Source: Paraliobacillus salinarum (GTDB taxonomy: Bacteria; Bacillota; Bacilli; Bacillales; Amphibacillaceae). From it: a stretch of DNA of 64,000 bases. The notes below the pieces were generated by a model. It was not told the origin of the DNA, ran no database searches, and was given only the letters and a program-made list of their open reading frames with translations. This document shows positions 1 to 9,116 of the stretch, piece by piece. Made by a program: the position numbers and the translations under genes. How positions within the stretch are numbered: the first letter of the stretch is position 1; the number at the start of each line of letters is the position of its first letter. Location of the stretch: the NCBI RefSeq assembly GCF_014083865.1, contig NZ_JACEFA010000004.1, forward strand, positions 124,001 to 188,000. Reading direction: 5' to 3'.

Positions 1-171
1 CAAACATAGTCTTACATATTTATAGTTGTTAAATGCCTTTTGATGTTTTTCGTATAATTCAGGTAAGTTTGTGACAAACAACGTATAAATACGGTTCTTT
101 TCATAACTGTCAGCTATTTGATTTGGATATGGATAAAAATCTATATGGACATGAGTGTCAATTAGGGGCAT
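1..171 (-). CDS. qatD: QatD-like TatD-family nuclease, N-terminal part only
   Basis: The minus-strand frame starts at ATG 171 and runs off the window edge, giving 57 residues. The N-terminus contains IDTHVHIDFY, the metal-binding HxH start of the TatD/amidohydrolase fold. TatD-type metal-dependent DNases are the fourth component (QatD) of the Qat anti-phage system, and the gene sits directly after a QueC-like gene as expected. Its start overlaps the end of qatC by 14 bp in another frame, suggesting translational coupling. Most of the protein, including the remaining metal ligands, lies outside the window, so completeness cannot be judged. Confidence 0.72.
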   Translation of the reverse strand, partial: MPLIDTHVHIDFYPYPNQIADSYEKNRIYTLFVTNLPELYEKHQKAFNNYKYVRLCL

Positions 172-1363
172 ACTTTTCTAAAAACCTTTCAAATTCATTT
201 GAGAACTTCTGGAACATTTCCTTATTACATTTTAAGTAATCCTCAATTCCTTGATAATACTCCTTTTTTACATCCAATTCAAAGTAAATTCTTTTCTCTC
301 TAATTAGATTACAATAGTCTATAAAGTACTGAATGTTAGATTCATAATCCTTTCGATAAGGATCTTTTGTAATGTCAGAGTACTTTATATTATATCCATA
401 ATAGTATTTATCATCATACTCTTCATTATCATAAGCTGCAATTGATATTTTTCTAAGTAAGCAAGGAATACATATGCCACACTGCCCCTTATGTATTCTT
501 TCTGGATGTGTCCTACTCTGACCACATGTAAAAGTATGTTTAATTTGTGATTTAAATTTTAAATCCATTTTATTAATAATTTGTCCTTTTGTTTCAAACA
601 TGAAAGGCTGATTTATTTCAATTTCAAAATTCTGTTTAAAAAGAATTTTATTATAGAGATATATGGTCTTCGGGTGAGTTGTTTTTGTTGTAAATCTACC
701 GGCGATTTCTGGATTTAATGAAAGTATTCCATTTTCGTACAAATACACTTTCTTAGAGTTATTAAAAAAAGAATTGGCGACTGCAAGTGCTATATACAAT
801 AGTGATCTAGTTGCTTGAGTGTAGGTTTTCTTTCTTAAATTTGGTTTATCTATTAGTAAAATTTTAGATTCTGCACTATAAATTTTTTTATAAAACTCTG
901 CAACCTTCCTTTGTCGAGTAGCTTCCTCGCTCTTGTTAACAAATCCAATATAATCGCTATTTATCCCATTCTTAAAATTAAAAAACGCTCCAGATAATGA
1001 GTCTAATCCTCCTGAAAATAATGTCGTGTTAAAATCTGAATTAATTGAAAGTGTAATATTTTCAAAGGGGTCAAGTTTATTTTTATAAAAACTTAGGTTA
1101 TATTCATCACCCGAAACCCAATTAGCAAGTTCTTCAATATCTCTTTTGACACCCTCCCAAAAAAAGGGCTGAAAAAGTGGAATATCTAACTTTATTTTTC
1201 TTGGCCTATCCCCAACTTTTGCTTCATAAATATCTGCACAATAGATACCACCCATTATAGCAACAAAATCTAATGGTCTAATGTTTGATTCTTCATCGCT
1301 ATATGAAAAATCTTTTAATAAGTCTTTGTGTAGGTTAGCAAGGAATTGATAATCTAGTGCCAT
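158..1363 (-). CDS. qatC: QatC-like QueC-family ATP-dependent enzyme of a Qat defence system
   Basis: A 401-residue protein. Around residue 115 is SGGLDS, the ATP pyrophosphatase PP-loop of QueC (7-cyano-7-deazaguanine synthase). Near residue 285-305 is a CG...CGICIPCLLRK cluster, the QueC-type zinc knuckle. It is much longer than housekeeping QueC (about 220 residues), and there are no queD, queE or queF genes beside it, so a tRNA-modification role is unlikely. The gene order B-C-D and the TatD-like neighbour match Qat anti-phage systems. The ATG at 1363 overlaps the qatB stop as TGATG, so translation is probably coupled. The exact chemistry here is inferred from the family, not visible in the sequence. 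Confidence 0.75.
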   Translation of the reverse strand: MALDYQFLANLHKDLLKDFSYSDEESNIRPLDFVAIMGGIYCADIYEAKVGDRPRKIKLDIPLFQPFFWEGVKRDIEELANWVSGDEYNLSFYKNKLDPFENITLSINSDFNTTLFSGGLDSLSGAFFNFKNGINSDYIGFVNKSEEATRQRKVAEFYKKIYSAESKILLIDKPNLRKKTYTQATRSLLYIALAVANSFFNNSKKVYLYENGILSLNPEIAGRFTTKTTHPKTIYLYNKILFKQNFEIEINQPFMFETKGQIINKMDLKFKSQIKHTFTCGQSRTHPERIHKGQCGICIPCLLRKISIAAYDNEEYDDKYYYGYNIKYSDITKDPYRKDYESNIQYFIDYCNLIREKRIYFELDVKKEYYQGIEDYLKCNKEMFQKFSNEFERFLEKYAPN

Positions 1364-1998
1364 CAAAATATCCCGAATTCAGCATTATTTGTATTTTTAG
1401 TAATTACCTCTAATAAGTTGTTGAACGAAAGCTTCCTATCAACAAATTCATTTACTTTAGAATATACTTCAGTATTCATTATTTTATCCGCTAGCGTGGA
1501 AACCATTTTCTCTATCTGTGTATATGATAAATTTTCATAGCTATCCTTTAGGGTTTCGTATAGGTCATTCAAAAGAAGTTGGTAGACTACTTGATAAAAT
1601 AATAGTTGTGAAAATACATATACATTATAAAATTCATCATCTATTAGATGACCCATAACAATTTTAAGTGCCTTCTCTAAAACTTTGGAATTAATTTTGC
1701 TCTCTTCTTCAATTTCTTTTAATATCATTTCTATAAATTCTTGCTGTGTAAGCTCATCTTCAATCATTTCTTTTTTTGTTTTGCCATTAAACCCGTTACT
1801 ATTTAAGGAAATAAACTTTTTAGTTACTACCTCTATTGAAGTGTTAACTACTTCTTCATTATCCAAAGATTTTTTTAAAGATTCCTGAGACAAAACCACT
1901 CTGGAGATATCAGGAGCAAATTCATTTAATTGATCTAAAGGCTTTTCTTTAAGTAATTTTTTTATTTCATTATTCATGTTCTTTTTTGAGGTTCCCAT
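1363..1998 (-). CDS. qatB: QatB-like protein
   Basis: A 211-residue, largely helical acidic protein with no recognised catalytic motif. An upstream ATG-like start at 2055 exists, but the ATG at 1998 has a GAGGG ribosome site eight bases upstream and gives the N-terminus MGTSKKN; as I recall, MGTS is the common start of QatB proteins. Glycine at position 2 would become the N-terminal residue after methionine removal. QatB is a required component of Qat systems and the partner of the QueC-like protein. The assignment rests on position (immediately before qatC), size and N-terminus rather than a diagnostic domain. It could be another defence-island protein of unknown function. Confidence 0.58.
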   Translation of the reverse strand: MGTSKKNMNNEIKKLLKEKPLDQLNEFAPDISRVVLSQESLKKSLDNEEVVNTSIEVVTKKFISLNSNGFNGKTKKEMIEDELTQQEFIEMILKEIEEESKINSKVLEKALKIVMGHLIDDEFYNVYVFSQLLFYQVVYQLLLNDLYETLKDSYENLSYTQIEKMVSTLADKIMNTEVYSKVNEFVDRKLSFNNLLEVITKNTNNAEFGIF

Positions 1999-2060
1999 TA
2001 TATAATCCCTCTTTTCTAAAAAGATTTTTTTATTATTAAAAAATAAAATATACAATTATT

Positions 2061-2188
2061 TTAAATATAAACCCAAATTATATCTCCTAATGCGGATCGA
2101 TCCTCTCTAAAAATAACATTATCGTTTTTTATTCATATCCACCCTCCGACTTAGCAACTTCTCCCCAATTAGTAAAGAATTCATTATT
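2061..2188 (-). pseudogene. Frameshifted C-terminal scar of a gene upstream of qatB, possibly qatA
   Basis: Between the stop of the helicase fragment and qatB there is no intact gene, but two frames read like protein tail. One runs NNEFFTNWGEVAKSEGGYE to a stop. A second frame then reads KNDNVIFREDRSALGDI and ends in WVYI plus stop at 2061. Joined by one frameshift they would be the last 40 or so residues of a soluble protein. In Qat systems the gene in this position is qatA, an ATPase of the KAP group, so a qatA scar is the simplest guess. I cannot confirm homology without a search. Confidence 0.4.
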
Positions 2189-4072
2189 TTAATAATTTCT
2201 ATTTATATGCTCCAATCTCTTTTCAAAATAAGTGGCTAATTCTTCATCGATACAATATATATAGCAACCTTTTTGTCCTCTAGTCATTAACGTTCTATAA
2301 GTATTTCGAATCACTTCGTCAGCGGTTTTTGCAGCTTCCTCTGGGTTTTCTTTAAACATCTTCTTAATACCAAATAACGCTCTATCTGTTTTGGCTCTTT
2401 TCGTATAATCGATAATTAATTTCTCATCAACACAACTTAAATCATCACCAATAATAACACCGACATAATCGAATTCAAGTCCCTGGCATGTGCGAATACA
2501 ACCATCCTCATTTATAGAATCTTTGTCTATTGCCCATGTGGCTGTATTACCAAGGTTCCAGCTCATTCTAAAGTTATGCTCCGGTATAACAATGTCAACA
2601 TAATCAGGTTTTTCTCTTCCTTTTTTGTCCCAATTCCAACAGTATCCCGCAACCATCCTTGATTTATTATTGTTCTCGTTTAATCTCTATATCTCTGACT
2701 TAAGCTCATTCGGATCATCGAATACACGGAAATCATATTGTGTAGCCATGTACTGACTGTTGACTGTCTCTCTTATTTGTAGTACATCATCAAGCCAAGC
2801 TAAATAACCGTCTGATCCATTACATCTAAACTGTGATTCCAAATGCATCACCTCAATATTTGCGTTATTCTCTTTTGCAAATTTTTTAATTTGGTTCGGG
2901 CTACCAACATCGTTAATCGTTACCTTCTGTCTTTCATCTATGAAAAAGATTGAAAACTTCGATGCATTAATAATTCCCTTTGTTTGATTTTCTCCCAAGT
3001 TTTGAAACATTCCTGATTTCTCGTTTAATCGATGCGTTTCATCAACAATCAGCGCATCAAACTCATCTTTTGGAGCGTCAATATAGCTACCAGAACCCTT
3101 AAAAAGGTTTTCAATATACCCTTTGCGAAAATCTCGCTTTAGTTTAGTGGAATATACATGCCTTAGCGCAACGTTTTTTGTAACATATTGACTCACCATA
3201 TGTCGCTTTGTTAGCTCTACTAGTAAATTTATTGCTAATACAGACTTACCTGTGCCAGGACCACCATTTATAACTAATACTTGCTTAGTTCCTGTACGAA
3301 CAGCTTTTTCGGCCATATATATAGCTTGTTCATACACAACCTTTTGATCATCAATCATAATAAACTCTTGATTACCTTTTAACATTTGATTTAGAGCATC
3401 TTGCAGGGACTTGGATGGTCTAATTTTTCCTTTTTCAATTTTATACAGGTTTTCTTTGTTATCCCCTACAGTAATATAGCGTTTAATAAAGTTACGTAGT
3501 TTTTGAGAATCGCCTTTAACAAATATCGGAGCCTGTTCAATATAGAAGCTGTAGATATTATCAGATAGAGGATCATCTTTTTGAGTGATATAATTATGTA
3601 AATACGCACAAGGATAAAGTTGCATTTCCTCCTTCTGTGCATTTTCATTATAGTCTTTAATAAGCGAAGCATAGGATGAAGCTTGATAGGATGGATGAGT
3701 TGTTTCTCTAATCCCTTTGTTTAAATACGTTTTTACAATAGCTTCCTTTCCCTCTACTTTCTCTACGGCTTCCCACTGTTTCAATTCCAGAATGATAATT
3801 GAATTTTTCTCTTTATTTCTTCCACTAATAATAAAATCTACTCTTCTTGATGTATGTGGGATTTTAAATTCTATTGCAACACCAGCTTCATCAGGAATTT
3901 CGCGATCACTTAATACTCTATACATATATTGCATAGAGTTGTCCCAAGATCGTACTTCTCTCTCATTAATTTTCCCAATCTTTTCAGTGTAGTTTTTAGT
4001 AATATTGTTTACTAGTTCATCATTAAATACGTCATCAAGAAAGTCTGTCTTAGTAGATTCGTATACAATCAT
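2189..4072 (-). pseudogene. DUF2075-type nuclease-helicase interrupted by an in-frame TAG
   Basis: Two adjacent frames (4072-2687 and 2656-2189) lie in the same reading frame and are separated only by a TAG at 2689-2687. Read through, the protein would be about 627 residues. Its N-terminal part has RRVDFIIS followed by IILELKQW, a PD-(D/E)XK nuclease-like signature. Then come the Walker A NGGPGTGKS near residue 270, a Walker B DALIVDETHRL, and after the stop TCQGLEFDYVGVI and RNTYRTLMTRG, the C-terminal helicase motifs of DUF2075 proteins. The start ATG 4072 has GGAG nine bases upstream. A single substitution of a sense codon such as AAG, GAG or CAG explains the stop. The truncated 461-residue product would lack helicase motifs, so the gene is probably inactive unless TAG is suppressed. 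Confidence 0.8.
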
Positions 4073-4312
4073 GCTCTTCAACTCCGTTTGTCTGAATTGA
4101 TGTAGTTGTTTATGTAACGGTGAATACGGTTTTTAATTTTTGGATAAATACCATCTAGGTAATTTTATTTATTATTAAACTTATTCATCATAGTAAATTG
4201 TACCATTTTATTGGATATAAAAACATATCATTCTATTATTTTGTGACTTTTAATTCTTATGTTTGGTAGATTTAGCTTAATGTTTGAACATAGGATATTC
4301 GGTCGCAATAAA

Positions 4313-4352
4313 TAAAAAAGAGAGGCTTCACCTATGAATAGTGAACCCTCTC
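4313..4352 (-). terminator. Intrinsic terminator of the marR gene
   Basis: A 12-bp stem with one mismatch (4320-4331 pairing with 4341-4352) and nine-base loop is followed on the minus strand by TTTTTTATTT. It lies 80 bp after the marR stop. Confidence 0.85.
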
Positions 4353-4434
4353 AATATATTTATATTATTTTATCAAGTAAGTTCTATCCTTACTATGTCC
4401 ATATAAAATCACCCATACAACAAATCGACCGTTT

Positions 4435-4875
4435 TCACTCTTTCACAGCATTCTTAGTCATTGTCTCCAATACTTGTTTGAAGATTTCAAGATCCTCTTC
4501 AGGAATACCTTCGACGACGTAATTTTTAAAATTCTCGGCAATAGGAAGTAATTCGTGATACCCTTTTTCTCCCTTAGGACTCAACTCTAGTTGTTTAATT
4601 CGCTTATCTTTAACGGATTCTAAACGGTACAAAAAGCCCTCTGATTCCATCTTTTGAATGAGTCTGACAACGCTTGGTTCTTTGATGCTCATTTTGTCTG
4701 CCAGTTCTTTCTGTGTAATACGTTCATTATTATATATATAATACATCGCAGTCCACTGACTTCTTGTTATATGATACGGCCTAAATTCGTTGTCTAGGGC
4801 TTCTTCAAATAGTTTTGAACTCTTGTTTGTAATGCAGGCAAGACAGTCATCCAAATTAAACAATATAAGCACCAA
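4435..4875 (-). CDS. MarR-family transcriptional regulator
   Basis: A winged-helix regulator of about 142-146 residues. The segment ITQKELADKMSIKEPSVVRL is a typical recognition helix, followed by the KDKRIKQLELSPKG wing. Two cysteines close to the N-terminus (DCLACITN) suggest possible redox sensing as in OhrR-type MarR proteins, but this is inference. The start is uncertain: no ATG is available, and TTG 4875, GTG 4872 and TTG 4863 are candidates with weak ribosome sites. The next operon on the same strand encodes an OsmC peroxidase and a dihydrolipoamide dehydrogenase, and a palindromic box near that promoter (7331-7346) could be its operator. Confidence 0.88.
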   Translation of the reverse strand: MVLILFNLDDCLACITNKSSKLFEEALDNEFRPYHITRSQWTAMYYIYNNERITQKELADKMSIKEPSVVRLIQKMESEGFLYRLESVKDKRIKQLELSPKGEKGYHELLPIAENFKNYVVEGIPEEDLEIFKQVLETMTKNAVKE

Positions 4876-5060
4876 CCATTCTTAACTTTTTTTCGGTGTT
4901 ATTTTCCATCTCACTATTATAGCAAATAATTAGTGTAGATGCTGAAAAATGCTTCAATTTGGATACGTATTATATTTCATCGAACAATCTCTTTTCCTAT
5001 TACTCAGGATAAAATTACTAAAGTACTCGTTCTTGGCATTTCTTTTAATTGAAGTTTAAC

Positions 5061-6752
5061 CTATGCTTCGTGCAGCGCTCCGATACTTAATCCCATTGCC
5101 GCTTCGTGAATTACTTCAGCAGTAGTTGGGTGTGCAAAAATAGTTTCCGTAATTTGCTGTTCGGTAAGGTCATTTGCGATCGCAAGCGTGAGGCTACTAA
5201 TTAAAGAAGAAGCATCTGGGCCTATAATGGAACCCCCAACAATCTTTCCAGATGGATTATCTTTTATCAGTTTAATAAAGCCATTCGGCTCATTCATTGT
5301 TAGTGCTTTACCATTACTAGAAAACGACACCTTACTTACACGATAATCGATTCCTTGCTCCTTACATTCATATTCCTCCAGTCCTACGCTAGCAATTTCC
5401 GGAGAGGTAAAAATAACATTAGGTACAGCAGTATAATCCATTTCTGCTTTTTCTCCAAGTATTGTATCGACAGCATTAATACCTTGGTGTGATGCGACAT
5501 GAGCAAGTTGCATAATGTTAGTCACATCACCAATTGCGTAGATGTGCGCCACATTTGTTCGCATCTGTTTATCAACTGCAATCCCTTTGCCCTGCTCATT
5601 TAACTGAACCCCAGCCTTATCAAGATCCAGCCCATCTATATTTGGTTCACGACCGATCGCAACGAGAACTTTTTCGCTCACTAATAGCTCTTCTCCACTA
5701 GCTGTCACATAGGTTACAACGGCTTGTCCATTATTCGCTTGTTGAATTTTAGATACTTTTGCTCCAGTATGAACATGGATTCCTGCCTGCTGTGCTTGTT
5801 GTTCAAGCGCTTCTGTTACATCACTGTCTAGCATGTTAAGAAGACGGTCCATAAATTCTACCACGTGCACCTCAACGCCAAGGTTACGGTAAAGAAAAGC
5901 AAATTCCATACCGATGACGCCACCACCGATGATCGTAATACTCTTTGGTAATTCCGTATTAGATAGAGCATCTGTGCTGTTCATGACAAATGGTAGGTCA
6001 ATACCTGGAATATTCACCTTAGAAATTTTTGAACCTGTCGCTATGATGATATCCTTTGCGGAAATTTCGTAGGTCTTTTCACCAGTTACACCGACTTTGT
6101 CTTCAGAAAGGAAGGATGCATTCCCACGGATTACCTGGATATCGTTCTTGTCCATTAAGAAGGCAATACCAGATACGAGTTGATCCACTACTTCTTCCTT
6201 ACGACGAATAATCTGCTTCATATTTACTTGAAGACTTGAGCCTGTTTCGATTCCAAACAAAGCACTATGCTTCACGCTATGGCAAATCTCTGAAGATTTA
6301 ACGAGAGACTTCGTAGGTATACATCCTACATTTAAGCAGGTGCCTCCTAATGTCTCTTCTTTTTCTACTAAAGCGACACGAAGCCCTTTTTTCGCTGCAT
6401 AAATCGCAGAAACATATCCACCTGGTCCAGCACCAATAATGAGTAAGTCCACATCCATTTCATTCGTTGTTTCTTCCTCGTTTGTTACTTGCTGGTCGAG
6501 TTTAGCTTCTGTGTTATTCGCTTCGATTGGCTCCATTTCTAGAAGCACTTGATTTGAGGAAACCTCACTTCCTTCTTCAACAAGTATGTGAGTAATGACT
6601 CCATTTTCAGTGGCACTAATTTGGCGATTGCCTTTACTCGTTTCAACTTCCATTACGATATCACCAGCTAACACCTGGCTACCATTAGAAACATGAATTT
6701 CTCCGACTATTCCCTTTTTCCCACCTGGAATTAAAGACATCTTAATTTGCAT
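5061..6752 (-). CDS. Dihydrolipoamide dehydrogenase with fused N-terminal lipoyl domain
   Basis: A 563-residue flavoprotein disulfide reductase. Residues 1-75 form a lipoyl domain with the acceptor lysine in EVETSKGN (Lys40), then a linker rich in E, T and N. The FAD-binding GAGPGGYVSA and the redox pair GGTCLNVGCIPTKS follow, then a second Rossmann motif GGGVIGMEFAF, and HPTTAEVIHEA at the C-terminus, which holds the catalytic His-Glu pair. The ATG 6752 is preceded by GAGGAG at good spacing. No E1 or E2 dehydrogenase gene is nearby; instead an OsmC-family peroxidase lies 58 bp upstream in the same operon. The tethered lipoyl group could pass electrons from NADH to that peroxidase (inference). 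Confidence 0.93.
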   Translation of the reverse strand: MQIKMSLIPGGKKGIVGEIHVSNGSQVLAGDIVMEVETSKGNRQISATENGVITHILVEEGSEVSSNQVLLEMEPIEANNTEAKLDQQVTNEEETTNEMDVDLLIIGAGPGGYVSAIYAAKKGLRVALVEKEETLGGTCLNVGCIPTKSLVKSSEICHSVKHSALFGIETGSSLQVNMKQIIRRKEEVVDQLVSGIAFLMDKNDIQVIRGNASFLSEDKVGVTGEKTYEISAKDIIIATGSKISKVNIPGIDLPFVMNSTDALSNTELPKSITIIGGGVIGMEFAFLYRNLGVEVHVVEFMDRLLNMLDSDVTEALEQQAQQAGIHVHTGAKVSKIQQANNGQAVVTYVTASGEELLVSEKVLVAIGREPNIDGLDLDKAGVQLNEQGKGIAVDKQMRTNVAHIYAIGDVTNIMQLAHVASHQGINAVDTILGEKAEMDYTAVPNVIFTSPEIASVGLEEYECKEQGIDYRVSKVSFSSNGKALTMNEPNGFIKLIKDNPSGKIVGGSIIGPDASSLISSLTLAIANDLTEQQITETIFAHPTTAEVIHEAAMGLSIGALHEA

Positions 6753-6773
6753 CGTTATTCTCCTCAATTGTAT

Positions 6774-6800
6774 AAGAAGGGGTTATGTAGGCCCCTTCTT
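6774..6800 (-). terminator. Intercistronic hairpin between osmC-like and lpd genes
   Basis: Perfect 9-bp stem (AAGAAGGGG with CCCCTTCTT) with a nine-base loop in the 57-bp gap. The following sequence is only moderately U-rich, so it may be a partial terminator or an mRNA-stabilising hairpin. Confidence 0.5.
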
Positions 6801-6809
6801 GTCTAAGAA

Positions 6810-7250
6810 TTAATATCTAACTACGCCTGATTGTACTAATTTCACACCGTTTGCAAGACAATCTCCTACTGGACACACCTTCTCAATGAATTCCGCGAAG
6901 GCTTCTGCTTTTTCTTGAGATTCGTTCGTTTTAAAATGCATAGAAAAACGAATTTCTTGAAAGCCTGGTCTTACATCAGCAAGTCCCATGAAACCATCCG
7001 GATCTAAATCGCCTTCCAATTCAACATGAAATTCTTCAAAAGAAAAATCATGCGCTTCGGCAAATGCACTTGCAACGATAGATTGGCAAGCACCTAGTGC
7101 ACATAATACTATTTCAACAGGATTCATTGCTTTATCCGTTCCGCCTAAATCCTCTGGTTCATCTGCAAAAATTTTAAATCCTCTGGAATTACATTCAACT
7201 TGAAGGCCCTCTGGTAATTTTTTCGTAACTGCTTTAAATGTAGTCAACAT
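6810..7250 (-). CDS. OsmC-family peroxidase
   Basis: A 146-residue OsmC/Ohr superfamily protein. The two family cysteines are visible: Cys55 in CALGAC and Cys126 in KVCPVGDC, matching the peroxidatic and resolving pair of OsmC proteins that reduce organic hydroperoxides. Additional cysteines (Cys50, Cys131) lie beside each of them. The ATG 7250 follows an AGGAGG site nine bases away. It is the first gene of an operon with the lipoyl-fused dihydrolipoamide dehydrogenase. Ohr proteins are known to accept electrons from lipoylated proteins, which makes this pairing meaningful. The cysteine pattern is closer to OsmC-like than to classical Ohr, so the exact substrate is open. Confidence 0.9.
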   Translation of the reverse strand: MLTTFKAVTKKLPEGLQVECNSRGFKIFADEPEDLGGTDKAMNPVEIVLCALGACQSIVASAFAEAHDFSFEEFHVELEGDLDPDGFMGLADVRPGFQEIRFSMHFKTNESQEKAEAFAEFIEKVCPVGDCLANGVKLVQSGVVRY

Positions 7251-7300
7251 AATTTTGTTCCTCCTAATAAAGTTTGTGAAGTATTTAACATATAAATAGA

Positions 7301-7346
7301 TCTTAGCACCGTTCTTTTAAAAAGTAAATAGTTAGCTAAGTAACTT
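7301..7346 (-). promoter_or_regulatory. Promoter and possible MarR operator of the osmC-lpd operon
   Basis: On the minus strand TTTACT (7329-7324) and TAAGAT (7306-7301) are separated by 17 bp, about 50 bp before the osmC start. Immediately upstream is the imperfect palindrome AGTTACTTAGCTAACT (7346-7331) containing a perfect TTAGCTAA core. Its position touching the -35 box suits a repressor such as the neighbouring MarR protein. No experimental support. Confidence 0.45.
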
Positions 7347-7404
7347 TTATTTAGTAATTTTTAGAAAGTCATATAAAGATGGGGTCAAACCTTGAAATAA
7401 TAAC

Positions 7405-7455
7405 AAAAATGACTGGAGAAGAAATTGCTAGCTGCAATGCATTCCTCTCCGGTCA
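7405..7455 (-). terminator. Intrinsic terminator of the licT-bglP-bglH operon
   Basis: A 14-bp stem with two mismatches (7410-7423 with 7442-7455) is followed on the minus strand by TTTTTGTTATTATTT. A second inverted repeat AGCTTAACC/GGTTAAGCT (7478-7486, 7507-7515) lies just before it and lacks a clear U-tract. Confidence 0.7.
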
Positions 7456-7605
7456 AATCGTTCACGTCATATATTTTAGCTTAACCAGGAAGGATAGCTC
7501 CCTCCCGGTTAAGCTTTGAAATTTGATAACTCGCTTAAAAATAAGTGTCTTTTAATCATGCAAGCAAACAACGAGACGTATTTCAGTCATCATTAGATTG
7601 CTAAC

Positions 7606-9069
<1,464 letters not shown>

Positions 9070-9116
9070 TTAAAATTCCTCCTATAATAATTGTAATAAT
9101 GTATATTTGTCTAAAC

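Noticed and set aside
158-1363. Housekeeping queuosine biosynthesis gene queC
   Set aside because: Nearly twice the usual length, no queuosine genes beside it and a TatD-like partner gene overlaps it.
2687-2689. TAG read as a programmed amino acid such as pyrrolysine
   Set aside because: No pyl genes are in the window and a point mutation in a decaying defence island is simpler.
7478-7515. Inverted repeat AGCTTAACC/GGTTAAGCT as the operon terminator
   Set aside because: It lacks a U-tract on either strand; the adjacent hairpin at 7410-7455 has one.
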